A stretch of 64,000 nucleotides of DNA from Mucidula mucida (GCA_015501055.1 JADNYV010000122.1:47722-111721), one strand, 5' to 3'; shown: positions 12,287-25,293, counted from the stretch's first letter. A program made the numbers and translations. The notes: generated by a model not told the origin, from the letters alone.

Positions 12287-12515
12287 TTTTTCGAATTGAC
12301 TTTTTTTTAACAGTAACTTACCATGGACTGTAATTAAAACTACTACGTAGATTAAATTGGATTTGTTGGAGAAGTATTGTTGCTTGAACACCACTGGAGA
12401 ATCAGAAAGCCCAATAGAATTATCGTAAGCGGTCATGAATCGTTACATGTCATGGAAGTCGTCGTAAATAAGGATATAAGTATAAACGCAAGTCACCACC
12501 TCCATCTGAAAGCCA
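12287..12515. terminator. Shared 3' region of convergent genes
   Basis: Between the dioxygenase stop and the stop of the minus-strand secreted protein. AT-rich with a T-run at 12301-12309. No discrete poly(A) signal can be assigned. Confidence 0.4.
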
Positions 12516-13294
12516 TTATAGTCCAGTCATGGTTCCAAGTCCAAATAGAGTTACGATGAAGGTGCCAGCGTAAATATTGGGAGCATGCGACAGGGCAGCA
12601 CTTGAACTTGTTGCTACTGGCGCGGCGGATGTCGTGGTCGTTATCTCGCCATTGGCTGATGCCACCCCTCCAAGAAGTGTGCTCTCCAATGCACATATTT
12701 GTCTCATCCCAGCTACTACGCTGGGCAAATCATTCGTGCTCAGAACGTCCGTCTGATTGGTTGCTTGGAAGCTGAGGCATCGCGTCAGAGATATTGCAGA
12801 GTGGAAAGCGTGTAAACACGCACCAGTCCACACATTGGGGAAATACAGCTTGGAAGGTTTCTGTACATGAACATTGAATCACGTCGACAAACGCGCCGGG
12901 GTTGAATATGATCTGTGCGCCTTGAGTACTGTTGAACGTATAACGACGAAGAGGCCACAAACCATGGTGAAGTTGGCAAGAACCGGGCAAGCTTCCGCAC
13001 AATTCTGGATGTTCCCATAATCCTAAGGATACATGAGTCGCGCGCTCAGGAAAAAATATGATGATAGGAGAGACGGAATGAACCAGAACAATAGGGCTAT
13101 GTACTCACCGCCGCACATTTAGGGCATGAAGCCGGTGTATCAGGGAAGTACGGTGCGGTTGTACGAGATCCCAAAGAGGTAGTGCGGAATCGGCGAGCAG
13201 CATCCACGGGGAACGTTAATGGGGAAGCATTTGCGACCAGAAAGAGACCGAAAAGGGAACATAAGAGCATAACGCTGGACATGAAGGAAGACAT
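12516..13294 (-). CDS. Small secreted Cys-rich, Ser/Thr-tailed protein, probably GPI-anchored
   Basis: Starts at 13294 with a clear signal peptide (MSSFMSSVMLLCSLFGLFLVANASP). The mature part carries spaced cysteines: CPKC near 13105, NCAEACPVLANFT near 12970-13010, VIQCSCTETFQAVFPQCVDC near 12820-12880, then ATNQTDVL...DLPSVVAGMRQICALE. It ends in a Ser/Thr/Ala spacer and a hydrophobic tail (NIYAGTFIVTLFGLGTMTGL), the form of a GPI-attachment signal. About four exons. The junctions near 13020-13105 and 12780-12830 read well; the one near 12900-12950 is unresolved. Similar hypothetical secreted proteins are common in mushrooms; no enzyme motif is seen. A cell-surface role is inference. Confidence 0.65.
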
Positions 13295-13899
13295 AATGGC
13301 TGGCAGTGGGTATCGGTGAGCACCTAGGGGATCGTGATGGAGGCGACAAGCAAACTGCAGGCTCTCACGCCGATCATGATCTCACTTGGCACGGTAAATG
13401 CCGAGCTATTTTGAATTTCAACCACCACCAAAGCGTTGATGTCTTTTCTTCGTTGTCAAATGCCCGAATTCGGTACTGTTCAACAAGCGGGGGCGCCACT
13501 TTCAGACAAGGAAACGATATGTGTGGAACTTCAGGCTGGCTCTTGACATTAAACGATTTAACCTACGTTGTCTTGACGTTTTCAGTGCTGCTTAAAGCTT
13601 GGAGTATCAAAAAATGACCTCGACTTCTCCTGTGAACTGGGCATTTTCGATGTCTGTCATGCGTCGATATTCCAAACTTTGGAAGCCCTCGTGAATAAAG
13701 CGCATCGTCGTTTAAGGACACCGTTGCTCCCACCTTCTACGATAATTTCCCGCCTCGTACCGAAATGACCCGAAAGACTTGTCTCCGATGGGCAGATTAC
13801 AAGCGCGCCATTACCCGTCCCTGCTACGCCACCTCTCATACCAATAAACCGATACGACGCTCTTCACACGCCTACCTGCGGCTTGCACCGCTGACATCC
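13295..13899. other. Intergenic
   Basis: Upstream of the secreted Cys-rich gene. No gene recognised. Short open stretches at 13306-13617 and 13765-13980 lack family features. Confidence 0.5.
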
Positions 13900-14250
13900 A
13901 GAGTCGGGAACGTTTTCTTCAGCGTGGGCACACCCTCTCTCGAAATCTGCAAGATAGTTGCTGCTACAGACATGGACTGAGTATAAATCGATGCCGAATT
14001 TGCAATCTTATCCTCCGAGACTTCTGGCTGATATGGTCTGTGTAAACTCATCTATTCATTAGATGGATGCTGACTTGAATTTCACCTCTCTTTGGCGAAC
14101 AGATTGAGACTGAAAGCATACTGTCACGCGCTCTCTCGCATGCCAAGACTGGATTGGGAGGGCTTCAGACGCCGGCGCGCGCGGCGTTATAGTTCCAAAC
14201 ACCGAGACGCCTGAGGAAGTGCGAGTAGACGCTACCTTTTTTGCCTCCTC
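13900..14250 (+). pseudogene. HpcH/HpaI aldolase relic 1
   Basis: Frame-by-frame reading recovers two blocks of the aldolase found intact at 16590 and 23829. About 13915-14035 gives VGTPSLEICKIVAATDMD, a stop, then a degenerate DAE.. segment. About 14140-14235 gives a degraded version of the HDWVGWALDAGAGGIIIPHSETADQVR segment, still with IVPNTETPEEVR. Stops and frame changes separate them, and the start, middle and 3' parts were not found. Confidence 0.65.
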
Positions 14251-14259
14251 AAGCACTTC

Positions 14260-16589
14260 GATCTTTCTCTGCATTTGCATGTGATTCGACCTCGTCTTGT
14301 CCTGGTTTGCATATAACTTGAGTATCAGTCCTTATCGGCCTTCAACATCCTGATTGGAGGTTGAAAATCGCCTGGTGTAGAGAATTTGGAAGGCATGATA
14401 CAGATCGACGGTGTCACTCCATATCGGTAAAATTCCGACTTGCTCGTGTATCGTCATTGACTGAAAGCGTTTCTTTCATAGTGATTGACTCAATGGATCT
14501 GTCACTGTACCTAGAGTTGTCCTTGAACTCATATTATCCCGCACCCCCGTGAAGGATTTACTCAAATTGCCAACTTAGTCGCATCACCGCCTACCTCTCC
14601 ATGGATTGTAGACACATGGAATTCTGCTCTACGTGCATTCCCTCATTTCCGACTATGGCACAACCGAGTTTTTGGAGAAAGTGGGCATCTCATCAGCGCA
14701 GTCACCTGCATATCACCACCAACGATAGCTTTCAACTCCATATTGGCTTGTGAGGCCAACTCCAGGTCGGGACCAGCGACGGTTTCGCGTCGCTGGCAGC
14801 AGGCTCAAATGGAGCGCGGTTCTGAACCCAAGGCTCAGCGGTACGTGCCTTCATGTGCGATAATGATTGATTTGCTCAGCTCTCTATTCCAGTTTACGAG
14901 TCTCCTCACTAATTGAGTGCACCGATTGCCCACCGCCTTGCGGTCCCTCAGTAAATGTGTACGTTCTCCGAGATTTCTCGTCTATGGTTTTTGAACAATA
15001 ACGTGCAGACTTCGTGTCAATTTAGGAATGCCCGCCGAAGTCATCGCTTCATGTGAATCTCCTGGTCATCGTTCTAGAATTCATATTATCATGTCGTCGC
15101 GCTTTGCAATCACCTACACCGTTCCCTGGGGCCCCGGCGCTCAGTATCGACCGACTACCTCTATCGAACAGGCCGGCAGCTCTTTGAGGTTACCTAGCTA
15201 CTTTGAAGTGGAATTTGGACTGGATGTGTTAGAAATCGAGGGAATGTTTCTGAAGCACGACGCATTTTCTCCTATTACTTTGTAAGCGACCAAGTCCGTT
15301 CTTCGTGGTTCTCGCGGATCCCCAGAATTCAACCAACAACGCAGGGGAAATTCTGTTCATCACTGATCTCGCTTTTCGACATGACGCCGGCGATGGACTC
15401 TCTCCAACGTATATTTCTCCCCCATCGACGCGCTCCTTTCGATTGCTTTGTTGCATGTATTGCGTCCTGGACTGTTTGGGTTCAGCATGCGTACGCCAAG
15501 ACAGATCCCAGCCCACCAAACGCGTCTGGTACCGTATCTCTCATATCTACTCTACCATACTGCACGGCGTGTCCGACACCTACCCCCTCGTACGCGCGCC
15601 GCAAGTCTCTACCTTGGAAGCATTGTGCTCAATGCTTGGCAGATTTGTTAAAATACTTATCCTTTCCCATTACGTCACTGTTCGCGATTTTATGTTCTAG
15701 AAGCCAGAAAACCAGCACGGAGAACACGTTAAACGCTCCCATTGACAAGTTTCCTCCCGAATCGTCCTTCGCCCACATCTCGTATATCCACGTTGCGCAC
15801 ATCCGATGCTAGGACTCGCCGTCGAATCGACAATCCTAGGAGCGACTGATGAACTACGGTACTAGTGAGTGGTTTTTGGATTCAGATCGTTGAGCTGTAT
15901 CTCGTCCATAGTGTTGACGCGTCCAAAACAGAAGGTTTCTGAAACACCAAATTACACACTGCAAAACAATCATTCAATTGGCAGAGTACGCGTTGTGCGT
16001 CTCATGGTGTCCACTGGACCGGCATTGAATTGTATAAAGCACTCAATAGTAAGCAGACGGTGTACCCGCAGACGATTGACCATCTTCAATGCAGCGCTCA
16101 GGATCATCAAGTGTATTGAGTTACCTCAAAAGGTCAATCAAGCGAGCAAGCAATCGTTTGTTGATTGTGTATTGTCATGATACGTTTGTAAATTGTCGGA
16201 TACAGACGCGCGTCCAGTCTCCGTACATCAGGCTCCCCTGAGTACGTGAACGTATCGCTAATCCGCTCGTGAGAAATTCAATACCATACCAGGTTCTTAT
16301 TTACTGTTTGACCGTGACTCTTAGGTTACAGATTGCCGCCAGAACCGCTCTATCTGTACGTTTCTCTGACAATTTTGAGTAGCGGCATTCTCCTGGCAAG
16401 GACGGCGGCGCCAAGATCGCATCGGCTTGCCATGGGTGACGTGGACGTCTGCACGAGCACCCAACACGACCATGTCGCCCGTACTCCCCTCTTGCTTATT
16501 GAGCGCCTTCCTGGATGTAGTCATGCGTATATAAAGACGACTTCAAGGGTAAGTCTGACATTACTCTCTTCATCCTCCTCATCGGCCTC
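14260..16589. other. Gene-poor stretch
   Basis: Nothing recognisable. Plus-strand open stretches at 15028-15285 and 15305-15812 are Pro/Ser/Cys-rich without domain signals and overlap in two frames. The last roughly 100 bp (16490-16589), with a pyrimidine-rich stretch at 16562-16588, is probably the promoter of the aldolase gene. Confidence 0.45.
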
Positions 16590-17590
16590 ATGGATCAATA
16601 CAACGCTCTTCACATACGCCAGTCTCCGAATCTGCGAAAGGCGATCGCGGATACCTTGGAAAACGACACGGTCCTATTTGGCTGTTGTGTGGGTATTCCT
16701 TCAACAGAAGTCTGCAAGATCATCGCGGCGGCAACCATTGACTGGGCGGTTTTCGATGCAGAGCATACACCATTCTCGCCTACGCTTCTGGCTGATATGG
16801 TGCGTACTCACCTCTGTATCAAGCTCATACCATTAATCTTCACCGTAGCTTCACACATTGAGAATGTACTCCCAAGGACGCATACTGCCCATTGTTCGCG
16901 TCCCTTCACACGCGCACGACTGGGTGGGCTGGGCGCTTGACGCTGGTGCAGGTGGGATTATCATCCCTCACAGCGAAACTGCAGATCAAGTACGCGCCTC
17001 TATAGCAGCCGCGAGGTTTCCGCCACAAGGACATCGATCGTATCCACCGTTTGCTTGTGCGTGATCTCTAGCGCGTCACTACCGGCCTCTCATACTAACT
17101 TTGCACGCAGTTATGCCTGGAGCACAACAGGCTGCCCCGGAAGGAAAGACGTGGATGAACGTGGCGAGCGACCATTGTGCGGTCATACCGCAGATCGAGA
17201 GCGGGTTGGGTGTTGAAAATCTTGAAGAGATTCTACAGGTTGAGGGTATAGATGCTCTTAGTATGGTTTCCCTCAACTCTGAAGTATTGATTCTGATTTT
17301 TCGCTCGAGTGGTGGGGCCTGCGGATTTGGGAATGGACTTGGGCAATGATCCTAAACGCATCGCGGCGGCGATGGAGCGCATTGAAAGTCTTGCAAAACA
17401 GTATCGCAAGCCTCTTCTTGGATTTGCATCGGAGAACGGTATTGTGGACAAGTACAAGGCGGGTTATCGCTTGTTGGGCACCGTGTTTGACACGTTCATT
17501 TTGAAAAACGGGATTGATGATGGGTATCGGAAGGGCAAGGATATTATTGAGAATCATCAGAAGGAGCGGAGGCAGGTGTTGTCGAACTGA
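16590..17590 (+). CDS. HpcH/HpaI (class II, metal-dependent) aldolase, copy A
   Basis: Pyruvate-dependent aldolase of the 4-hydroxy-2-oxoheptanedioate aldolase superfamily; the substrate here is unknown. Exons 16590-16799, 16849-17056, 17111-17260 and 17310-17590 sum to 282 residues in frame. Motifs are FDAEHTPFSP (catalytic His), PIVRVPSHAHDW (substrate Arg), AGAGGIIIPHSETADQVR, a metal-site Glu in IPQIESGLGVENLEEIL, and VGPADLGMDLG (metal-site Asp region). The start MDQYNALHIRQSPNLR is conserved with copy B. All three introns sit at the same positions as in copy B, so the pair arose by duplication. No signal peptide, so cytosolic. Confidence 0.92.
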
Positions 17591-19128
17591 AGAGCAGAGG
17601 CTACGACGAATCTAGATTCTAGAAACGACGGAGGAGTTGTATATAACAAGTCTGCACGTCTTTTTTTCCGACAAGCTGTTGGTGTACGTCTATAGTGTTG
17701 ACAAGTACTCTGAGTGCAAGTGATTGAGAAAGAATTGTTTGCAGCGGCGATGTCGGCGTTGACGCATTGATCGGGGATCCCTCTGTTCTCTCACTTCCAA
17801 GAAGGCTTCAACATCATCTCCACAAGACGGGCTAATGTTGGTCTATGTCGACATTGACGACCTAGTGTGTGCAAGTTCTGCGAAACTCTCATCGGCGCTG
17901 CGCAAATGGACTTGGGCCACTAAGACAAACTGGACCTGGTACGCATGCTGTTCGTATGAGGATCTACTTTTGTTCCGGGCGCTATATACTGCAAAGCACC
18001 TAAGGAGTTCTCTATGAGCAAATGTGCTTTTCTGGTGGACATGCTCGTCTTCAAATCTCTATCTTTCGCGGGCCAGGCCATTATATGGACATCACATATC
18101 GCGTCGCCTTTCACTTGTAGTTCAGCAAATTCTTACCCGCAGCCTCAATTGTGCTATTATCGCCGTCGACGATCCGCTCTATATTATAAATGCTCGAGTT
18201 GCGGTTCTCGATAGTCATACGACTGCAACCTGTCAGTCAAGGTAAGGTCGCTTCCAAATTACACGTTGTGTCGCTAAAATCAAAGGCTGCACTTGAGGTC
18301 CTTTCATTGCAGCAAAGTTTCCTCTACTATACCATGCGACGAAACTCCACCTCTTCCTGCTCAAGTACTCTTCTCTCTGAGCATCAAGTTGAAAAGGGCT
18401 ATCAGCACCAAAGCTGTCGAAAGCAGGTCTTCGTGGTCTTGGATCCGTCGACTGGGATAACGACGTGATAGATGGACAACAATATCCTGCGCCTACCATC
18501 CCTTCTTCTCCCACCATGACTCGCCTTAGCCCTTCTCCAAGATTACAAGTCCGCGGACGATTCAACAGTGTAAGCCCACTTCATTTGACATCAAGCTATC
18601 CTAATACTTCTTTGTTGTTGTCAGTACCTTTCATCGGAAGCTCAGTGAGGAGCCCAAAGTACCGTCCATGTCCCCGTGGCGTTAATTACATGCGTTCCGG
18701 CCCGGGTGCGAGACGAACATGAATGCAGGGTGCGGCGCTCAATGATTTCGTCTTCGCTTCTTTGGGTGACTGATATTCATCTGCAGCACTCCGTGGATTG
18801 TTAAACACTATGCAATAGCCCTTCTCAGACGACACAGACATATGGCTTTCGGTACGTATTGTGCTGGTTCTCTCAAGAAGTAAGTAATACCCCGTCTGAG
18901 GCAGGAATCGTGTCAATGTATATTATACACCTAACAACCAGAACGTCTCAATACCCACACTATGCATCTCGAATTTTAGTATGAATATTGCGAAATTACC
19001 AAACTCAGACTATTATACTGAGTTATTGCTTGTACCGATACTTTGATAACAACTAAATGACGAAGACGACCAGATTGTTCAGCGCGTTAATATATCCAAC
19101 CAAACGACCCTCCTAGCCTTCGAGCGGC
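17591..19128. other. Gene-poor stretch
   Basis: Only short open stretches in conflicting frames (for example 18233-18565 minus, 18465-18722 plus); none has family features. No transposon ends recognised. Confidence 0.5.
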
Positions 19129-21812
19129 TTGGATGCGAAGCTTCAAGCCTTGAGCAAGACGCGATCGGACCGAGGCACGTGCTCGGGTCCCCGCATAACC
19201 GCTGTTAAACGCCTTGCTACCAACACAGTCATGTCAAACCACGAAGTATCGAACGACGGGCTCGAAATGCGTGAGATTGGGTCTGCTCCTGGCCCTGCAG
19301 CTACGGAGGACGCACCAGTGCAGGCCGAAAACGTCCAGCCAGATCCTGTATCTGCACCTCAACCCTCCCATGCACATGCACCTCCACCCTTCCATGCACC
19401 TCCACCCTCCCATGCACATGCACCTCCACCCTCCCATGCACCTCCACCCTCCCATGCACCTCAACCCTCCCATGCACCTCCACCCCCCCATGCACCTCAA
19501 CCCTCCCAGCCCGCGAACACGTTCTTTGGACTGGCACAGGACCCCCGAAGGCATGAGTTTTCGCGGGCTGTTTTCAATGATGACTACGTGACGCGATTCC
19601 CAGAGGATCCGTATGGTCAGGAAACTGCGCCCAATGCAAGGATATGGCGGGTGAATGTTGAAGAAGCCGCCGCCTTTGACGACAATATGGTTGGTCAGTC
19701 TCGCGATGGTCTCGATGTAATGCTCGTTTTCGTATGTATTGTTTTTGAGATCGTGTTAGAGCCAATCTCATTTACTAGCCCTATTAGGCCGGTCTCTTCT
19801 CTGCCGTGGTCACATCATTCCTCGTACAGGTCTCGCAGAATCTCCAAGCAGATTTCTCAGAGATGTCTGCACTGCTGCTCCACGATCTTCTCATCGTCCA
19901 GCTCGCCAGGGCGGATGGCGCGACGCTGAATTTCACGACTCCGTCCGTCAATCCAGCTCAGAAATACGATCCCGATGCCATCGACGTTTGGATAAACGGA
20001 CTATGGGTGGTCAGTCTCATCACCAGCCTGGTTGTTGCACTCTCCGCTGTCCTGGTGAAGCAATGGTTGCACCGATACATGACCTTTCCCTCCGGTACGC
20101 CTGGACTTCGCAGTCATATTCGCCACTTTCGTTTCGTAGGCCTTGAGAAGTGGCGCGTTCGTATCATCATCGGGATGCTTCCTATCATCATGCACATCTC
20201 CCTCGTGCTTTTCTTGGCCGGTCTTGCCCTTTTTTTCGTCCCATTACGCGCCTCGCTCGCATGGACAGTTGGCACCATCACGGTCTTCGTCTGTGTGCTC
20301 TACCTCGCTAGCAATACTATTCCTATTCTCTATCCCCAATGTCCCTACCAAACACCACTAACCGACTTCATTCATCATGTTTGTCAAGTTGTTTCATTCG
20401 GTATTCGGTTTATCCGACATCATTGTTGCCTCGGGTATGAACGCGTTTACAGGCGGTTTATTAGACCGCATTATAGGAGTTGGACGGGTACATGTCAGAG
20501 AAATCTGAAGTCATTGACCCAACTAGAGTCTGCTGCAGTGCAAGACGCGCATGATCAACTCTCCGTCGATGCTCTCGATTGGTTGTATCAAATGTCTTCA
20601 AACCCGACCGTTCATTCCCTCGTCTTACAGGGCATCAGTGGGTTGCCTACCGCGTCGCGCTCCTATGCTGCGACGAAGTGGAGTAGTTTGGACAACATGC
20701 GGCGTCAACGCCAGCACCTGGTTTGCGACGCATTAGAGAGCCTCGAGTTTCCTGGTCAACTGTGGGTGCTGGAGCGCCTCTGTCGTTCATCAGTGTTCCT
20801 TCCAATTGGCTTCGAGGATCGTGTGCATGAAATGAGGGACATCGTGAATGACAAAGCCGGTAATTGTGATCCGCGTATCACAGCTGCTATATGGTTCGCC
20901 TACGGGGGCCCTCAATACTCGCTTACCTCAATTGCGTCGTTCTACGCTCACCTCAATTTCTTCATCAGTCACTCCGCGGTGCTCATGCCTCCTCACATTT
21001 GGGATGAAATATTCCATCGCATGGTTGACCACTATAGTCGTCATAGGGACGTCATCATCGATGATAGTTTGTTGTTTCGACTCTTAACAGAACTCTTATT
21101 CGTGCTCGAAGTTCAACATAAGCATGCTCCATTGGTGATGGGTCCCCGGATGGGGTATAGCTCGCCAATTTGGGCCACAATTCTCGAGACACCTATCTTG
21201 ACGCCTCATGACAATGTGCCCGGCTGTTCATACCATAGAACATTGCTCGCCGCTGGGAAGCTGGCCATCCTTAATGCTCGACAGTGTCGCTTTGACAATA
21301 GTCTCGAAAGAACGCAACCCCAACGTCTCAAGCTTATTGCTTGTGTTGCCTATGCGATCTGCATCGCAAGCCAGCCACAAGATGAGAAAGTCGATCTCGA
21401 CTTCTTTATTAGTGTTCTAGAGACGTTCCGAGAAGACTTTATCTCGCCTCTCTGCTACATCAACGGCAGCCTGAGCCCCTTTTGGGCCAGTTGTCTAGGT
21501 CGAATTTGTAAATTTTACGTTCGGTGCGCCGACAAGCCCCAGTTTCACTTTCCGAGCCTCGACTGCTTTTTACACTGCTGGGTAGCTCTATTTGTCTCCA
21601 CCCATGATGATCCTCAATATGCCCACGTTAAATTGCCCAAGCTCGTACGCCCCTTGCACGTCATGGGCAAGGCATTTCAAGCTGGTCGCGAGGAAGCATA
21701 CCGAATCTTTAGTGGTCAGCAGTGGATGGGAAACATCTTTATGGACTGGATAATAGGTGGCAACGAGTCTGGTCCGCCCTGGCATACAAGTCAATCGGCA
21801 CCGGCTATATAA
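19129..21812 (+). CDS. DUF6535-type membrane protein with His/Pro repeat N-terminus
   Basis: Exons 19129-19731 and 19788-21812 (56-nt intron) give 875 residues; a start at 19231 (MSNHEVSND) would give 841 and is equally possible. The N-terminal 160 residues are low complexity with a tandem SHAPPP/SHAPQP repeat (19360-19505). Then come the DUF6535 features: a conserved Asp/Trp segment before the first membrane helix, the helix DVMLVFAGLFSAVVTSFLVQVSQNLQ, a second helix LWVVSLITSLVVALSAVLVKQWL, and two more (IIIGMLPIIMHISLVLFLAGL, WTVGTITVFVCVLYLASN). The remaining 480 residues are helical and soluble. The family is expanded in mushrooms; its function is unknown. The reading frame is intact. 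Confidence 0.88.
19360..19505 (+). repeat. CCTCCACCCTCCCATGCA minisatellite (coding)
   Basis: About nine 15-18 bp units of the form CAYGCACCTCMACCCTCC in tandem, encoding alternating SHAPPP, SHAPQP and HAHAPPP. All unit changes are multiples of three, so the frame is preserved. Confidence 0.85.
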
Positions 21813-21945
21813 TTGGGTACCTTTAACGAGTATAGGCTATGGACGTACTTCTGGAACTTCGCTAATCAACTAATGGTACCGAAACTCGAATCATCGCGAG
21901 TTCTGTGAATATATCCACCAACCGCAAGAGCTCATACTTGCTTTC

Positions 21946-22523
21946 ATGGTGATGGTTGCAATTATTCCAACAAGGACGGACACGTACTCATTGAACACAT
22001 GTACAACTCCGAGTCATCTGAGCTCGCGCTGTTGTCCGACAATTTCTTCCCAGACTTCCCTTGCACTTCAAGAATCTCAGGCTCTTATGAAGTTGGCCAA
22101 AATCTGCCCAACTCATACATCATGGAGTGACTGTTATACGGACCTGAAAGCCATCCTTGTGTGGGGCCAAACACCAAAACCAGAGATATCTCTCTTCCCG
22201 TGGCCACGCTCCTTCCATGGTCACCAAAGCACAGACGCTTCAAGGGCCTGCACATATCCCTGCGTGAAACAAACTGCACGCCGGTTTGCTGATCCAGATA
22301 CACAAGAAAGATTGAGAATAGCATTGGAAGCGCTACGCGAAGTCTTGGACAACGCTGAAAATGTCAGTCCTCTATCTACTCTTAGTATCATATGCGGACG
22401 CACTTTACTGACGAATCTCTTTCGCAGGTCGACGGAGTCTTGATGCCTGACCTTGAGAAGCCGAACGCGCAATCAGCACAGGCTTCAGCATCGGCTTCGG
22501 AATTGGTGTTGGACAGAGATTGA
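21946..22523 (+). CDS. Hypothetical protein, uncertain
   Basis: The 3' end reads as two exons: ...FADPDTQERLRIALEALREVLDNAEN to about 22361, then, after a GTCAGT..TTCGCAG intron, VDGVLMPDLEKPNAQSAQASASASELVLDRD and a stop at 22523. Upstream (21990-22290) good-looking peptides occur in two other frames (for example SSELALLSDNFFPDFP and RDISLPVATLLPWSP), so the 5' half needs further introns or is broken. No family recognised. The start is unknown; the left boundary is only where coding-like sequence begins. Confidence 0.35.
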
Positions 22524-23828
22524 TGTACAGTTACTGTTGTGGGCCTTCAATACCAGGTCTAATACTATTCACAGGAAGAGACCACTTGTAGTACCAAACC
22601 GCTCGCGGTCATGTCATTTCGAAAATTCTACATCTATCAGACGTTGAACCATAGATTGTACCGTAACCGTTACGCACTCAGTCGCAGACATCGTGTTAGT
22701 ACTAACGGTAGGGTCACGCTTATCGTTCTTGATTCCAGGCTTGAAGATCCTGCCGTTTTCAAAGGTGAGGGCAAAGGTACCGCCCTGCTGATTCCGATAT
22801 GCCTGGAATTGGATGGAGAACTTCCTTCCAAACTGCGCATGCCGTTTGAATGAGTTGACAGATCTTGTTGGGTCGAATCCTTGAAGAAACAGCGCCACCG
22901 TTTTTAGAGCCGAGCGAGTGCGAGTTCTGGGACTGCAGCTCTATATCGAGGACTGCCACAGAGGTTCAGGACTCTGAAAGCTACCCTGACTGACAACGAG
23001 AGCTAGCATAAAGATTGACTGAATAAGTCGTTAGCTATGTGCGCGAATTAATGTCGCACTGGCACCAGAGCGGGGCACGACCGGTAATTAGATAGCTACT
23101 GCAATTGAACGTGTTCATGATCAAAAGCAAGAATGGTACCCCTCAACAGCTTGGTCATTCCCTCTTCGCCATCCCCGCCGATTGGTAAATTCATCATGGA
23201 AGCTGATACTCAGCAGGTACTTGGGAGCATAAGAGCCCTCTCGCAAGTTTTCATCCCGAGGTCGTCTATCGCAAGTTAATCATTCATCGCTTCAGTGCGA
23301 TTGTGGCGCAGAAGTTCGAACGGGATGGAAACGCACATGCACATCTTCAAGAGTCTTTGTAATACAGTTCTGAAGAAAGCTCGGAGCTTACAACCCAGAT
23401 ACTTATCTATCTATCAGCTGAGTAAGCGAATTGTTTGTTTCACTGAGTGGCGGTGGATTATCATTGAAGCCTCCTGCTCACAGGATCCGACTAGGCCCGC
23501 AAGGATATGAGGTCAGCTTCTTCAAATTCGTACCGTTAACGCAGCTTGAAAGGCAATTTGAGTGGCGCAATAGGCTCCGCTTGTGACCATGACTTCACGG
23601 CCTAGTACTTCATGAGAGAGCACATCTACTCGGCCCTTGCTGGGCTATGAGAATCCTTTAGAAACGGAGCTAGGTCTTTACTCTGCACATCGTCACTGGT
23701 ATTCTCGGCCGCGTCTTACTAATCGGATTGTAAAGCGAACAAGTTAAAGAATCTGTACCTATATGAACGCTGTATCTCAGGCTATACTTTCCATTATCTC
23801 CCCTCCCAGTTAAATTCCATTCCTCAAC
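22524..23828. other. Intergenic
   Basis: No gene recognised. An 80-codon plus-strand open stretch at 22611-22853 has no features. The last roughly 60 bp before 23829 is pyrimidine-rich, as expected for the promoter of aldolase copy B. Confidence 0.5.
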
Positions 23829-24820
23829 ATGGACCGATACAACGCCCTCCACATACGCCAGTCGCCCAACATGCGCCAGGCCATCGCCGACACCCTAAAG
23901 AACGATACAGCCCTCTTCGGATACTGGGCCGGTCTTCCCTCCGTAGACATCTGCAAAGTCGTAGCAGCCACCAACGTCGACTGGGTCGTCATCGATGCAG
24001 AGCATACCCCGCTTTCGCCGACGCTCATGGCTGAGATGGTTTGTGCGTCCTACTCCTTATATACTGATTATTGACGGCTACCCATGACAGATCCAGACAC
24101 TGAGGATGTACTCCCAAGGCCGCATCATCCCCGTTGTCCGCGTCCCATCGTACGCGCACGACTGGGTCGCATGGGCGCTCGACGCAGGCGCAGGCGGGAT
24201 TATTATCCCCCACACTGAAACCCCTGCCCAGGTGCGCGCGTCAATCGCCGCTGCGAGGTTCCCGCCGCAAGGAACCAGGTCTTTCGCGCCGTTTGTCCGT
24301 AAGTACTGTGCTCCAAGCGACGCGTCGCGTATCACGTTAAGTTCACAGTTTTCCCTGGAGCCCAACTCGCCGCCCCGGAGGGAAAGACCTGGATGGACGT
24401 CGCGAGCGACCATTGTGCTGTCATCCCCCAGATCGAGAGCGGATTGGGTGTCGAGAATCTCGAGGAGATTCTGCAGATTGAGGGTGTCGACGCTATTAGT
24501 GAGGCCGCCATTCATGATAAGCCGTGACACTAACTTGTTCCTTTTCAGTGATTGGACCAACTGATCTAGGAAATGACCTAGGCCACAATCCCAAGGAAGC
24601 CATAGAGCGCATCGAGTCCCTTGCGCGCAAGTACTGCAAGCCTCTCGTCGGGTTCGTACCAGAGAGGGGCATCGTAGACAAGTTCAAGGCAGGCTATCGC
24701 CTGATCACGGCCGTTGCTGATGTTTTGGTTCTGAAGAATGGGATCGAGACGGGGATTCAGACGGGCAGAGAACTTGTCGAAAACTATAAGGGGTCGATTA
24801 ACAAGGAAGCAAAGTTATAG
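23829..24820 (+). CDS. HpcH/HpaI (class II, metal-dependent) aldolase, copy B
   Basis: Exons 23829-24038, 24091-24298, 24349-24498 and 24549-24820 sum to 279 residues in frame. The first three exons have exactly the lengths of those in copy A (210, 208, 150). The same active-site set is present: IDAEHTPLSP, PVVRVPSYAHDW, GIIIPHTETPAQVR, IPQIESGLGVENLEEIL, MIGPTDLGNDLG. It ends KNGIETGIQTGRELVENYKGSINKEAKL. Cytosolic; the natural substrate is not predictable from sequence. A damaged duplicate of its 3' end lies directly downstream. Confidence 0.92.
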
Positions 24821-25007
24821 TACGCATATGAAGATAGAACATACCTCATGGAGGCAGAGTCGAAGAATACAGCAAAGTGGAATGTGGAAAAGGGGCAGCG
24901 AGAGAACGTTAACCCCAAGGTCAAGAAATGTCCACTGCCAACAACGCAAATGAATTCGTGATAAAATTCTCCATGTGCAGCAGAATGGATAGTCAAAGTC
25001 CACCAAA

Positions 25008-25240
25008 GTCTATGTGCCAGAGAGCGGCATCGTGGACAAGCTATTGCTTGATCACGGCCGTTGCTGATGTTTTGGTTCTGACGGGCAGAGATCTTGTTGA
25101 AAATTATCAGTGGTCGGCTAACAAGGCATCAAAGCTATAGTACGGACACGAAGATAGAACATACCTCATGTGAGCAGAGTCGAAGATTCTTATACAGCAA
25201 AGTGGAATGTGGAAAAGGGGCGTCCGAGTGAACGAAGAGC
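25008..25240 (+). pseudogene. Tandem duplicate of the 3' end of aldolase copy B
   Basis: 25008-25140 repeats the end of copy B about 345 bp downstream: a degenerate PERGIVDK, LITAVADVLVL, then a roughly 35-nt deletion that removes KNGIETGIQ, then TGRDLVENYQWSANKASKL and a stop. The similarity continues into the 3' flank (25141-25234 repeats 24821-24906, including GAAGATAGAACATACCTCAT and AGTGGAATGTGGAAAAGGGG). The duplication therefore includes non-coding DNA. Confidence 0.85.
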
Positions 25241-25293
25241 ATTTCCGGAATGGAATACAACGCACTGGCAGCTGAAATCTCAATAAACTGTTT

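Noticed and set aside
15028..15812. Secreted or membrane protein gene
   Set aside because: Overlapping open frames without signal peptide, splice logic or family motif.
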